Below, one piece after another: positions 1 through 10,832 of a stretch of DNA of 64,000 nt. Position numbers and translations under genes: made by a program. Position 1 is the stretch's first letter. Every line of letters starts with the position of its first letter. The notes below the pieces were generated by a model, which had not been told where the DNA came from, searched no databases, and worked only from the letters and a program-made list of their open reading frames with translations. Source of the stretch: Prorocentrum cordatum (Eukaryota; Sar; Dinophyceae; Prorocentrales; Prorocentraceae); assembly GCA_963575745.1 (NCBI GenBank), contig CAUYUJ010015715.1:1-64000 (forward strand), in the 5' to 3' direction.

Positions 1-157
1 CTCTCTCTTTCTCTCTTCTCTCTTCTCTCTTTCTCTCGCCTGTCTCCTCTCTCAACTCCCCCTCTCTCTCTCTCTCTCCGCTCTCTCTCTCTCTCTCTCT
101 TTCTCCTCTCCCTCTCTCTCGCTTCCTCTCTCTCTCTCTCTCTCTCTCTCTCCCTTG

Positions 158-189
<32 letters not shown>

Positions 190-190
190 A
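1..190. repeat. CT microsatellite
   Basis: Almost pure CT dinucleotide sequence with scattered TTT and CCT interruptions, running up to the first unit of the adjoining satellite. It probably continues beyond the window start. Confidence 0.95.
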
Positions 191-1028
191 CGGGCTCGTG
201 AGATCAGCCAGGGTGGCTCCCCCTTGGGGCTCCCAAATGATGCCCCTGGCAGCGTTTTGTGACCATGAGGCTCTCAAGAGATACATGTTGGGGAGGCCAA
301 GCGGCTATTCTAGCTGAGGCGTCCCACCAAAATCGGCGCGAACGGGCTCGTGAGATCAGCCAGGGTGGCTCCCCCTTGGGGCTCCCAAATGATGCCCCTG
401 GCAGCGTTTTGCGACCATGAGGCTCTCAAGAGATACTTGTTGGGGGCGCCAATCGGCAATTCTAGCTGAGACGTCCCACCAAAATCGGCGCGAACGGGCT
501 CGTGAGATCAGCCAGGGTGGCTCCCCCTTGGGGCTCCCAAATGATGCCCCTGGCAGCGTTTTGCGACCATGAGGCTCTCAAGAGATACATGTTGGAGGCG
601 CCAAACGGCAATTCTAGCTGAGACGTCCCACCAAAATCGGCGCGAACGGGCTCGTGAGATCAGCCAGGGTGGCTCCCCCTTGGGGCCACAAAATGATGCC
701 CTGGCAGGCGTTTTTGTGACCATGAGGCTCTCGAGAGATACATGTTGGGGGCGCCAAACGGCAATTCTAGCTGAGACGTCCCACCAAAATCGGCTCGAAC
801 GGGCTCGTGAGATCAGCCAGGGTGGCTCCCCCTTGGGGCTCCCAAATGATGCCCCTGGCAGCGTTTTGCGACCATGAGGCTCTCAAGAGATACATGTTGG
901 GGGCGCCAACGGCAATTCTAGCTGAGACGTCCCACCAAAATCGGCGCGAACGGGCTCGTGAGATCAGCCAGGGTGGCTCCCCCTTGGGGCCCCCAAATGA
1001 TGCCCCTGGCAGCGTTTTGTGATCATGA
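191..1028. repeat. ~152 bp satellite A, about six copies
   Basis: Units start with CGGGCTCGTGAGATCAGCC at about 191, 343, 494, 647, 800 and 951, a period of 151-153 bp. Copies are nearly identical, so the array is young or homogenised. The open frames in it on both strands only reflect the repeat. The unit's last third (GAGACGTCCCACCAAAATC) resembles the ~152 bp satellite B at 8.8-11.3 kb. Confidence 0.95.
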
Positions 1029-1045
1029 GAGAGTGTGAGTGTGAG

Positions 1046-1140
1046 CTTAACTTATCTTATCTTATCTTGAAATCTCTTCTTATCATATCTTGTGCTATCT
1101 TATCTTATCTTGTAGTATCTTATCTTGTCTTGTCTTATCT
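1046..1140. repeat. CTTAT/CTTGT pentanucleotide run
   Basis: Imperfect tandem CTTAT, CTTGT and CTATCTTAT pentamers. The following 1141-1214 is purine-rich (GGAGGAAGGAGG) and I see no gene in it. Confidence 0.85.
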
Positions 1141-1214
1141 GGTGATTATCATTGGGAGGAGGGAGGCGCGAGCGGGAGGAAGGAGGAAGGAGGAGCAGTG
1201 GGAGGCGTCAGAGT

Positions 1215-1252
1215 AATAACAAGAACCCCAATCCTTAGGATATGGGGAATAA
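1215..1252. repeat. Single copy of CCCCAT...ATGGGG hairpin repeat
   Basis: AACAAGAACCCC, a short loop and GGATATGGGGAATAA. The same hairpin, with stem CCCCATA/TATGGGG, is repeated at 11683-11799 next to the truncated end of the copia-like element. Confidence 0.7.
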
Positions 1253-1313
1253 GACTTGAAAGCTCCCAAACAACGATTTCGTAACGCCTCACCTCCGCCC
1301 GCCGGCCACGGTT

Positions 1314-1748
1314 TTGAAGTCGCTGGTGCAGAGTGCGACCTCTGGCTCCGACTCGTCAGTGAATGCGTTGTTGAGTCTGCTCAAGAGTCAGCTTGCCGCG
1401 TCGGGAACTTCGACCAACCAGGCGGCACCATCCTCTTCACAGCCGTCGTCGCCGCGTCCAACTCCATCCCTGTTGGAGCTTGTGTTCAAGACCACGGTCA
1501 ACGACGTCGAGGTCTCTTGGAAGGTCGTTAGCGTGGAGCTCAACGGCAATGCCCCGTCGCACAAGGTCAAGTGGGAGTCCGGGCAGGAGACGTTCATGTC
1601 CGACGAGCAGCTGCGTCCGCACATGGACTCTGCGAAGGAATCGCCAGAGAAGAAGCGACAGAGAGCGGATGCACCACCAGCTCCTGAGGATTTGGCCGCG
1701 TGGGAGACTGCCATGAAGATGGCCGTAGACACTCCCGTCGGCAAGTGA
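1314..1748 (+). CDS. Hypothetical protein, possible 3' exon
   Basis: An open frame of about 144 codons ends at TGA 1746-1748. No ATG lies near its 5' end (the first position counted is TTG), so it is either an exon entered by splicing or a fragment. The product has a Ser/Gln/Pro-rich N-terminal third, a compact middle with alternating hydrophobic and charged residues (VFKTTVNDVEVSWKVV), and a charged Lys/Arg/Glu-rich tail. I do not recognise a family; the small beta-rich centre could be a Tudor- or chromo-like fold, but that is a guess. The low-complexity sequence around it is noncoding in appearance, and this frame is the most protein-like of the competing ones. Confidence 0.35.
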   Translation: MKSLVQSATSGSDSSVNALLSLLKSQLAASGTSTNQAAPSSSQPSSPRPTPSLLELVFKTTVNDVEVSWKVVSVELNGNAPSHKVKWESGQETFMSDEQLRPHMDSAKESPEKKRQRADAPPAPEDLAAWETAMKMAVDTPVGK

Positions 1749-2369
1749 AGGTGTATCCTCGACACGGGTTCGATAGGCAATTTCTGGCAAGTGCATCTTG
1801 AAAATCGTCCAGATGTTGTCCGGGCTGCTTCATTTCTTCGGCTGGATTTATCTCGCGAGTGTGGCTTCCAAGGCAATTTGCCGCGTTGCTGCGATGTTGA
1901 TTTTATCGAGATGCCGATGTCCTGGTCTATGTCTTCGGCAGATACGTCTCCATGCTTACATGCGTGCACGCATTCTTCCGTATTGCGGTTGGTGCGCACT
2001 TTTCTGAGCATCTCGCGCTGCTGTTCGCAAGCCAGCGGGGTACCATAGCATCCAGGCTCTGCATAACATCGACAAGCATGCCAAAGTTCTCGTGCAGAAC
2101 CTGGGAGTTCGCAGGTATGCAGGCACTCTGTGCGGCGCGTGCGGGCGCGACCGGATGAAATTTTCATGCAACACCTCTTCCGCCATATCCGATCTCACTT
2201 CTCGTTCTTGCTCCTATTTCCTCATCATCTTGAACTACATCCGCACACTCATCAGCATGCGTGTCTTGCAGATCAGCGAGCTTGCGTGGCACAGGAAAGC
2301 AAACAGCAGAAGCAGAAAGTCCTGGCATAGAATGGCCCGCGAGGAGCAGGACAAATAATATATAATATG
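1749..2369. other. No gene recognised
   Basis: Mixed-composition sequence with short overlapping frames on both strands and no family motif. It may be flank or 3' untranslated sequence of the LINE fragment that follows on the minus strand. Confidence 0.5.
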
Positions 2370-3032
2370 CTACGCGCGCGCCGCCCACTGTGCAAACTCA
2401 AAAGCGCGGCTCTCCCACTCTACCTTGTCCGCGGCTAGCCGCCGCCAGTCTCCCAGATCCATGTCTGCACAAAACCGCCTGAGCACATCTTGGAATTTCA
2501 TCCATCTGCGCCGGAGAAGCCGGAGTGGACGCCCAGAGCCGAGGTCGGCCACCACAGCTGTCCATTGAGAGTCGCGCCACGTGGTGACAGCATACACCCA
2601 TAATGCATGGTGGAAGTTCGACAGCTTCCCGGCCCACCGCCATTTTCGCCGGAAGCGCTCGTCCTCCCAGTCTCGGACAGCGGAGTCGTTCGCCATGTCC
2701 CTCGCTTTGGATGTTGCCCTTTTCATCCACTCTACCCACGTTTCGTCCTCTCTCCTTTTGCCTCCAGCAATGCGCCGAAGCATGCTGTGTTGAGCTGCCT
2801 TCAATCGCCGGAGCTCCTCGGCCCGAGGGGTCCAGGATTCCGTCGCCCACAGCACGCACTCTGCGACTGTGGTGTCGAACAAGCGCAGTCGTTTCTTTTT
2901 TGAATACGCCTTGTTCCGCAGCAAGCGCTTCAGCGACCAGAACTTTTTCCAACCGGACGCGATGCGATTCGATATCTCTTTCCCCGCAAGGTTTGTCAGA
3001 GATAGCGTCGCCCCAAGAAAACCTAAAGTCAT
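2370..3032 (-). pseudogene. LINE (non-LTR) reverse transcriptase, C-terminal fragment
   Basis: A 220-codon frame resembles the region after the RT fingers/palm of APE-type LINE polyproteins: WKKFWSLKRLLRNK, then KKRLRLFDTTVAECVLWATESW, then LRRLKAAQHSMLRRIAG, and a Trp/Arg-rich tail ending near FAQWAARA. The catalytic YxDD part is absent, so the copy is 5' truncated, as is typical of LINE insertions. An in-frame TAA lies just upstream of the first ATG, and LINE-like residues seem to continue in another frame to about 3060. The stop is at 2370-2372. Function is lost; the family assignment is from motif order only. Confidence 0.75.
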
Positions 3033-3058
3033 ATATTGTTTTTAGAAGGTCCACAGAG

Positions 3059-4313
3059 ATGGTTTCTCCCAGCCGGCGCGGGTGCAATTCCGAGGGCCAG
3101 ATCGTTTACACGTGGTATTCTACACACCATACATACACATACATCGGCAAATCCATCCGGGGACTGGGGGGGCGCACGGTGGAGCACCATTCACAGATCG
3201 TGGGCCAGAAAGGAGGAAAGAGGGATTTGCCTGCATATGATGTGATGCGTCGTCTTGGGTGGTCGTCATTTATTGTATGTCCCGTCGTTTGTCTTGAGCG
3301 TTCTAACGACTTGGAGCTACAGTATGTGGAGCGTTCGTTGTGCAACGTACTCAATCCCAAGCTGAACACCCCATGGGTGTACAAACATTGTCATAGTCAT
3401 GTTCTCCGTAGCGCGCACACTCGACATCGTGATCCTTATGATCATCTTCCTCGTTCTTCTCACAGAGCTCATTTTGTGGGACGTGCTATTCGAACGTCGG
3501 AGGACGTGGGGTGTGAGCCAGGTCGGCTCGCCCAACATTGCGCGCGTGGCCGGATCCACCTTGGCATCTTGGCTCTGAGGCTGGGAGACACGAGGGCGAA
3601 GGGCCAGAATGTCGCCAAGGGCGTTCAAAAATTGTACGACCGCTCAACGGGTCTCATTCACCGGCTGCACAACGTCATCGATTCCTATCTGTATGGGGTG
3701 CCCAATTTCGTGGCGAAGACTCGTATTTCGGACGTGTTTACTCATAATGGTGCTCCGTCTACTACTGTTCTCCTTCGATTTCCTCTTCTCCTCGGGGTTG
3801 ATGTTGAACGACTCATGGTGGACAGCGTGAAGGAACAGATTGCCGAAGTCTTGCCTCCTAAAGCTCGTCTTACTCTGCTTACGGAGCCAACCAAGTCCCC
3901 GTCGATTAAGCCAAGTATGGTGAATATTAAATGGTGGGCGAGACGTCTTTCAGAGTATGATTTTCCGTGTGCGTGTTCTGCTTTGCGCGTCGTATTGGGG
4001 TGGGACGAGGGGAACGAGGGGAAGGCGCACTATTGCATTAGGTCTTCTACTAGCACGTTCGCACAAGCTTTCCCTAATGCATTTTGCTCTGGAGAGTGGT
4101 CTGATATGGCACCGGCAAAGCTTCTTACGACAATGTTCGACGTCCTTCCAGCACCGTGCAGACCGGGTTCGCACCATCATCCGGGGACCGTTTGCTCTGG
4201 ACATGCACTCGTTTTGGGCGATCGCCAACAACATGTTTCTGGAGAAAAAGCACTTCAGGGGCATGAGGGCGCTCGAGAGGGGACATGATGTCGTGGAAGG
4301 CGAAAGTAAATAA
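3059..4313 (+). pseudogene. GIY-YIG endonuclease ORF of a Penelope-like element
   Basis: From ATG 3059 the product carries a GIY-YIG nuclease domain in the first ~110 residues: VYTWYS in place of GIY, YIG at 3140-3148, the catalytic Arg in GGRTVEHH, and the metal-binding Glu in YVERSLCNVLNPKLN. GIY-YIG nucleases make the nicks that prime Penelope-like retroelements. A ~250-residue region follows with no recognised domain (KWWARRLSEYDFPCACSAL). The frame is lost near 4140-4160 and continues in another frame to TAA 4311-4313. The open frame extends far upstream of 3059, but that part is antisense to the LINE fragment and not protein-like. The RT expected of such an element lies 2 kb downstream on the same strand. 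Confidence 0.65.
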
Positions 4314-4389
4314 CATCGCTGTGTCAGGGCCCGTGGACAAAAACAAATCCATTATTCCCAACCCTCCTGCGTTGGGTACTCGTTTTGAA

Positions 4390-4510
4390 TAGAGCACTGC
4401 GGTCTCCGTTCTCCTCCTCCCGCCCCCCCTCTCTTCCCTCCTCCTCTCCTCTCTTGCTTGCCTTCTCCTCCTCTCTTCGCTCCTCCTCTTCTCTTCTCTT
4501 GCCTTTCACG
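4390..4510. repeat. Pyrimidine-rich CTCCTC/CTTCTC tract
   Basis: A run of C and T between the GIY-YIG ORF and the ~108 bp array. No gene is seen in 4314-4524. Confidence 0.8.
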
Positions 4511-4524
4511 TCATCCCTGGCGGG

Positions 4525-5250
4525 CTGCGATCTGCGGAACTGTCACCACTTTCGAGGGCTGCTGGTTGGTCCAGCGGAGTGAGGCACCACGGGGACTCAG
4601 ATTAGACCTCGCCATCCCTGGGGGGGGGCTGCGATCTGTGAAACTGTCGCCACTTTCGAGGGCTGCTGGTGGGTCCAGCGGAGTGAGGCACCACGTGAAA
4701 CTCAGAACAGAACCTCGCCATCCTCTGTCTCTGGGGGGCTGCTATCTGTGAAACTGTCGCCACTTTCGAGGGCTGCTGAGGGGCCCAGCACAGTGGGTAC
4801 TCACCGCAGACTCATATTAGACCTCGCCATCCCTGGGGGGCTGCGATCTGTGAAACTGTCGCCACTTTCGAGGTCCCCGTTATGGTGGTCCAGCGGATTG
4901 AAGCACCACGGGAACTCAGATTTAAGACCGCAGCCATCTCTTCTCGGGGGGCTGGGATCTGTGAAATGCCGCCCACCTTACTTTCGAGGGCTGCTGGTGG
5001 GTCCAGCGGAGTGAGGCACCACGGGGACTCAGATTAGACCTCGCCATCCCTGGGGGGGGGGCTGCGATCTGTGAAAGTGTCGCCACTTTCGAGGGCTGCT
5101 GGTGGGTCCAGCGGAGTGAGGCACCACGGGAACTCAGATTAGACCTCGCCATCTCCGGGGGGGGGGCTGCGATCTGTGAAACTGTCACCACTTTCGAAGG
5201 CTGCTGGTGGGTCCAGCGGAGTGAGCACCACGGGGACTCAGATTAGACCT
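4525..5250. repeat. ~108 bp tandem repeat, about seven copies
   Basis: Units marked by CTGCGATCTGTGAAACTGTC and GGTCCAGCGGAGTGAGGCACC start near 4527, 4629, 4740, 4841, 4952, 5061 and 5168. Length varies by indels in a G run. The array separates the two halves of the putative Penelope-like element. Confidence 0.9.
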
Positions 5251-6230
5251 CTGACCACGAGCAATGCCGCGTGCCTTCGCTCTCTGCTCGCGTGCCCTTT
5301 CTCTGCGGTTCGTGCCACGTGGCGCTGCGACTCGATCTGGCGGTCGTCCTTCGGACCCGCAGAAATATCTGCTGAGCTCGATGAGCTAGGGGAACTACAG
5401 GAAAGAAGTGCAGGAAACGGAGGCCGGTCATGCACTCGCCGATACCTCGTTGCTCTGTCATCGTCTTTGCTGTTGCATGATCCTTATCTGGCCTGCCGGC
5501 GCCGCGGCTCGAGCCGGCGGTCGCCCTTCGGGCCCGCGGGAACATCTTCTGAGACAAGTGGACGCCGCCGCCTTACTTGCAGGCAGCGCATTGCATACGC
5601 GGGCAGCAGCATGGCAGACCGCAGTGAGATCCTCAGTCGCGTGGTGTTGCCAAGCCTGGTGGAGACGCGCGTGATCCACCTGAAGTCCCAATCGCGCGTG
5701 CACTGTACCTGCGTGGCGTTCAGGCACGCGCGTGATGCTGCTCGCTCCGCGTTCAACCAGTACGTCGCCAGTGCAACTTTGGACGATGGACAACCGATTG
5801 ATGATGCGCGACCCCAGCCTTTTGAGTTATTCTTTTTCCCGCGGGCCGCCCGCAGACACTGGGCGGCGCGCGTGCGAGCGTTTCACTTCCCGCGCTGAAA
5901 TGTGCTGGAAGGAGCGGAGAAGCTAGCGGGCGAGCTACGCCTCGCTCGTTCCTTGCACTCTAAACAAGTTCATCATGTGGAACTCTGCGACGACATGGCG
6001 CAGGCAGCGCTGCGGGTTTAGCTCGCACTTGAAAAACGCGGCAGTCTTCTGTCTCCTCCCGCCACTTTCATCGTCGTCCTATTCCCCGCCTCACCTTCTC
6101 CATGCATGCTGCTGCTTCCGCGATGGCCTTTCGCCCCCCCCCCGCCCTCCATTCCATCCCTCTCCTACCCCTCGTTCCCGTACCCGTTCTTCTTCGATCC
6201 TGGGGCCTCAAGCCTCGTTCTTTCGATCGT
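5251..6230 (+). other. Linker region, possible degraded element coding sequence
   Basis: Contains an internal duplication (CGGTCGTCCTTCGGACCCGC near 5340 and a diverged copy near 5518) and an open frame ending at 5896-5898. The frame's last ~100 codons (MADRSEILSRVVLPSLVETRV from 5611) look protein-like but match no family I know. Position and strand would suit part of the RT-bearing element. 6060-6200 is C/T-rich and noncoding in appearance. Confidence 0.3.
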
Positions 6231-7742
6231 CGTCCTGTGAATCGTGCAACGCATGCGCATCCCATGTAGCTTGCACAGCAAATCGCCGCGTCTACACTGT
6301 CGTTGTTCCTGCTAATGTTGGCATACTCCTCTTGCCATTTGATGCACGTGGGTTGGGTACGTCGAATGGTAATTTATTTTTGTTGTCCGAGGGGGTGGCA
6401 GAATAGGTGCTTCAATTTGGCGGTACTCCATGGCAACGCTGTCTTTGATTATCCTGGTGACCGCGAGTTTGAGAAGGCTTTGGAGGATGTGCAGACGCGC
6501 GCAGCCTATTCTGGAGTACGTGTCGTTTCTCCTGCACGCCATGCTTTCGGGAATTTCCAGGGGTGGGTCAAGGATAGCGGGATCCACGCGAAAATGCGGC
6601 CACTGGGTTCGTACTTCCAGCACGCGCGCAAGCCATTATACTCATTAACGTGTCGCGTTATTAACCACATGGTGTGCAAGCTTGGGGGCCCCAGCGCGGT
6701 GCACGATGTGTTCTCCGTGGTTGACCGGTTTCACAATCTGAACGTGAGCACGCGCGACCGGTCTAGGAGGGGATGGTTCGGCTACACGCACGCGTACAAG
6801 CGGGACATAGAGTCTTTCTTCAACAATGTGGATCGAGGTCTTATTTTGGTTGCCTGGCGGTGGTGTGTCTCCGAATGGGTCGCCCGATTCGGTTCCAGGA
6901 GAAAGGTGATATGCATCCCGAGGGACTTCTCGAATCAGCGTCGTCGTCAACGCCCAGTGTCGTCACGTTCTTTTCACGGGTACTCGAGGAACATCATGCC
7001 TGCTACAAGTGACCGGTCTGTCCCTCGTGTTCAACAAGCACGCGTGGCTACTAACGACCATGTTGTTCTACACATCGATGACATTGAGAGCATTGTTTTG
7101 TTTGATTTGTTGTGGGGGTATATGCTGTTCGGCGTTGAGCTATTTCGCCCTGCGAACGGCATGACGCAAGGATCGCCGCTATCACCGGGGGTGTGTTCGT
7201 TGGTATGCTGTTATCTGGAGAACATGTGCCATATTTTGTCTGCCAGCGTGCCAGACATCATCATAGAACGTGCAGTGTGCAGATGGGTGGATGATATTTT
7301 CATATGCGTTGTCGTCTGGATGCTCGTTGACAACCCGCAATTTGCAGCTGATATCGCTGACCAGCACATGCAATTGTATGAGACCACGTATCACATGCTA
7401 GGCCGTCTGAAGGTAGAGGACGCGTCCACTTTCGCAGGCTTCCGGGTTATCATCCACAAAGGTCGATTACTGAGCACGCACATGATTAACGTGAATGAGA
7501 ATTGTCTGCGCGAGCGTAATGACATCATGCGGCCTAGGTTTCAGCATTTTCTGTCTAATACGCCTTTAGCGCGCAAGGCTGCACTCGTGCGTTCTCAATT
7601 CATTGCGTGCGTAGACAGGTACATGTATGTGGATTTCAGTTTGCTCGCACATGGCACCAGCATATTGTTTAGTGAGTTCGAGGCTTTACAGTATCCTCCA
7701 TGTTTCTTGCGCTGTGTTCTACACAGGCTTCTCCGTATTTAG
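6231..7742 (+). pseudogene. Penelope-type reverse transcriptase
   Basis: The readable frame from about 6406 to TAG 7740-7742 holds the RT motifs in order: RPLGSYFQHARKPLYSLTCR (motif 2 region, Penelope-like), KRDIESFFNN at 6798-6827 (motif A Asp), GMTQGSPLSPG at 7158-7190 (motif B), RWVDDIFIC at 7281 onward (motif C, the catalytic Asp pair), then STFAGFRV. The W-V-D-D-I motif and QGSPLSP fit Penelope-like elements better than LINE, LTR or group II RTs. Before ~6406 the protein-like frame is a different one (RRVYTVVVPANVGI), implying a frameshift. All catalytic aspartates are kept. Taken with the upstream GIY-YIG ORF it suggests an EN-first arrangement; the interruption by repeats argues that the copy is dead. 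Confidence 0.7.
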
Positions 7743-8250
7743 GTCATGTCTTCTCGCATGTTTTGTTCCCACACGAGCAATCCCATGCACATCCCACTCG
7801 TGATGCCGTCCCTGCCTCCTCCTCTCGCTTGTGATGGGGCCGAGCCGGCTGATTTCGAGGATGTCATTGGGTCGTTTGCTCCGTGTTTGTTCTATACGGC
7901 GAGAATAAAGACTGTGACCACCGATGCAGTTGTTCTTTCCTGTTTCTTCTTCTTCTTCTTCTTCCTCTTCCGTCCCCTCTCCCCCCGCCGTCTCTTGCAT
8001 CGGGTGCGCTTGTAATCACGTTGGCTCAGGGCAGTCGCAGTTGGAAACCCAGGAAAATATTGCTGAGATCATCTCTCTCGCCCGGAGCCAGCGGCCACTC
8101 CCGTCGACCCCAAGCATGGACCGCAAGCCAGGGTGGGGGGGTGGGGGCGGGCGCGCTGGAGTCAGAACGGCCTGGGCCGGGTCGGCTGCGGAGGGAGGTG
8201 CAGGAGGGAGGGCAGGATTTACCCCAGCAGAGCACCCTAATAGCAGCAAA
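7743..8250. other. No gene recognised; pyrimidine tract
   Basis: Probable 3' flank of the RT element, with a TTC-rich run at 7925-7995 and a short G run near 8139. Frames here are short and unconvincing. Confidence 0.5.
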
Positions 8251-8254
8251 GGTG

Positions 8255-8470
8255 AGACTGAATGTGAGTCGGTCTGCGTTTGAGCGGGCCGAAGGATGAT
8301 GAGTCTGAGCAGGAGCGAGTATGAGTATGAGTGGTTCTGAACGTGAGTCTGAGTGTGAGTAAGTTTAAGTATGGATATGAGCGAGTCTAAGTGCGAGTGA
8401 GCCTGCGTGTGACTGAGTCTGAGTATGCGTGAGTATGTGAAGGAGAGCGGAGAGCGAAGGAGAGCGAGGC
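8255..8470. repeat. Degenerate GAGTNT hexamer repeat
   Basis: GAGTCT, GAGTAT and GAGTGT hexamers in imperfect tandem. Related runs occur at 11350-11640 and 62545-62690. Confidence 0.85.
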
Positions 8471-8544
8471 AGAAGCCTTTGAGTAAAACCTAAAGCCTTG
8501 GAACATCGAACCTCGATCGTCTGGCCCTGGCTACTCGAGTTGCC

Positions 8545-8590
8545 CACTTCCTCCTCCTCCTCCTCCTCCTCCTCCTCCTCCTCCTCCTCC

Positions 8591-8632
<42 letters not shown>

Positions 8633-8770
8633 CCTTCCTGCTTCTGCTCCTACAGTGTTTTTGCTGTCCTCCTTCTCCTCCTCCTCCTCCTCGTCCTCTT
8701 CCTCCTCCTCCTCGCTTCCTCCTTCTCGTCCTCCTCCTCCTCCTCCTCCTCCTCCTCTTCCTTCTTGTCC
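8545..8770. repeat. TCC / TCA trinucleotide microsatellite
   Basis: (TCC)n about 8547-8591, (TCA)n about 8592-8630, then interrupted TCC/TTC to 8770. Poly-Ser and poly-Arg frames here are artefacts of the repeat. Confidence 0.95.
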
Positions 8771-8784
8771 TCCTCCTTGGGAGT

Positions 8785-9015
8785 GTTGAAACCAACAAAT
8801 CGCCTGAGACATCCTCCCAAAACTGCTCCGAAAACGGCAGATGCCCAGCATCATAACGGCCAAACCGCCTGAGACATCCCCGCGAACTGGGCGCGAACGT
8901 CCTCCAAATCTGCTCCGAAAGCGAAACATGCTGGAAGAGAAAATGGCCAAACCGCCTGAGACGTCCCCACAAAATCCCGCGAAAGGAGCCGAATGAAATA
9001 CACCCCCGCCGCTCC
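8785..9015. repeat. ~152 bp satellite B, left part
   Basis: Sequence with GAGTGTTGAAACC, CGCCTGAGACATCC and ATCCCGCGAAAGGAGCCGAATG, the same unit as at 10833-11330. The array is interrupted by the foldback element starting just after 9015. Confidence 0.85.
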
Positions 9016-9169
9016 GAGAGTTCGTCCTAATGGTGAAATCAGACACCACGCAAAAACACCACGCAAATACACCACGCAAAAACACTACGCAAAAACACCA
9101 CGCGAACGCTGGAGGGTGAATTATACATCACGCAAATACACCACGCAAAAACACCACGCAAAAACACCA

Positions 9170-10640
9170 CGTAGCGGTTTTGCGTGGTGTTTTTGCGCGG
9201 TGTGTTTGCGTGGTGTTTTTGTGCGCCGCTGGGGCGGCGCGGGGACGCAGTGGGGCAGGTCGCGGTTCACGTGGTGCGTTTTTGCGTGGTGTTTTTGAGC
9301 GGTGTATTTGCGTGGTGCATTTGTGCGCCGCTGGGGCGGCGCGGGGACGCAGTGGGGCAGGTCGCGGTTCACGCGGCGTGTTTTTTTGTTCTGCGTGGTG
9401 TTTTTGCGCGGTGTATTTGCGCGGTGTTTTTGTGCGCCGCTGGGGCGGCGCGGGGGCGCAGCTGGAGCGCCGCTGCAGCGCCCCGGGAGCGCCGTGGGGC
9501 AGGTCGCGGTTTACGTGGTTTTTGTTTTGGCGCGTAGTGTTTTCGTGCGCCGCTGGAGCGGCGCGGGGGCGCAGCTGGAGCGCCGCTGCAGCGCCCCAGG
9601 AGCGCCGTGGGGCAGGTCGCGGTTTACGTGGTTTTTGTTTTGGCGCGTAGTGTTTTCGTGCGCCGCTGGAGCGGCGCGGGGGCGCCGCGCGCGTGCGCCG
9701 CTGGCGCGGCGCGGGAGCGCCGTGGGGCGGGTCGCGGTTTACGTGGTGTTTTTGCGTGGTGTTTGCGCGCGTCGCTGGAGCGGCGTAGGGGCGCCGTGGG
9801 GCAGGTCGCGGTTTACGTGGTGTTTTTGCGCTGTGTTTGCGAGCGCCGCTAGGTCTCGGTTTACGCTGTGTGTGTTTTGCGTGGTGTTTGCGTGCGCAGC
9901 TGGGGCGGCGCGGGGGCGCAGTGGGGCAGGTCTCGGTTTACGTTGTGTTTTTGTGTTGTGTTTGCGTGCGCCGCTGGAGCGGCGCGGGAGCGCCGTGGGG
10001 CAGGTCGCGGTTTACGTGGTGTCTTTGCGTGGTGTTTGCGTGCGCCGCTGGAGCGGCGCCGGAGCGCCGTGGGGCAGGTCGCGGTTTACGCGGTGTTTTT
10101 GCGTGGTGTTTGCGCGCGCCGCTGGAGCGGCGCCGGAGCGCCGTGGGGCGGGTCGCGGTTTACGTGGTGTTTTTGCGTGGTGTTTGCGTGCGCCACTGGA
10201 GAGGCGCAGGGGCGCAGTGGGGCAGGTAGCGGTTTACGTTGTGTTTTTGCGTTGTGTTTTTGCGTTGCTTGCGTGCGCCACTGGAGCGGCGCAGGGGCGC
10301 CGTGGGGCAGGTCGCGGTTTACGTGGTGTCTTTGCGTGGTGTTTGCGTGCGCCGCTGGAGCGGCGCCGGAGCGCCGTCGGGCAGGTCGCGGTTTGCGTGG
10401 TGTTTTTTTTTGTTTCCGCGTGGTGTTTTTGCGTGGTGCTTGCGTGCGCCACTGGGGCGGCGCAGGGGCGCCGTGGGGCAGGCCGCGGTTTACGTTGTGT
10501 TTTTTTTTTGCGTTGTGTTCGCGTGCGCCGCTGGAGCGGCGCGGGGGCGCAGTGGGGCAGGTCGCGGTTTACGTGGTGTTTTTGCGTGGTGTTTGCATGC
10601 GCCGCTGGAGCGGCGGTTTACGTGGTGTTTTGGCGTGGTG
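9170..10640. repeat. Hairpin-bearing tandem repeat inside the foldback element
   Basis: About 15 units, mostly 68-125 bp, each with GGGCAGGTCGCGGTTTACGTGG and the palindrome GCGCCGCTGGAGCGGCGC (8 bp arms, 2 bp centre). A 501-codon open frame spans it, but the product is only repeated Arg/Trp/Gly/Ala/Phe/Val strings, so I do not treat it as a gene. Confidence 0.85.
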
Positions 10641-10659
10641 TTTGCGTGGTGTGTTTACG

Positions 10660-10809
10660 TGGTGTATTTTATTTCACCATTAAGGTATTTTATTGCACCA
10701 TTAAGGTATTTTATTTTACCATTAAGGTATTCTATTTCACCATTAAGAAATTCTATTTCACCATTAAGATTTCTATTTCACCATTAAAACGCTTATTTCA
10801 CCATTAGGA
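10660..10809. repeat. ~22 bp TATTTCACCATTAAGG tandem repeat
   Basis: Seven units of about 20-23 bp, the last forming the right terminal inverted repeat. The left end carries one reverse-complement unit. Confidence 0.9.
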
Positions 10810-10832
10810 GAAACCGTCCGCCGCTCCCATTT

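Larger units (their letters stand above)
9016..10817. mobile_element. Foldback/MITE-like element with 15 bp terminal inverted repeats
   Basis: Bounded by perfect inverted repeats TCCTAATGGTGAAAT (9025-9039) and ATTTCACCATTAGGA (10795-10809). Next inside each end are CACCACGCAAA units (left) and their reverse complement GCGTGGTGTTT (right), so the arms can fold. The interior is repeats only and no transposase is present. The 10 bp CCGCCGCTCC lies on both sides (9006-9015 and 10818-10827) and may be a target duplication, although that string is also part of the host satellite unit. Confidence 0.6.

Noticed and set aside
2603-3058. N-terminal extension of the GIY-YIG frame
   Set aside because: It is antisense to a recognisable LINE fragment and not protein-like; ATG 3059 just before the nuclease domain is a better start.
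9302-10807. A 501-codon open frame on the + strand
   Set aside because: It lies wholly in hairpin tandem repeats; the product is repeated Arg/Trp/Gly/Ala/Val/Phe strings and other frames are equally open.
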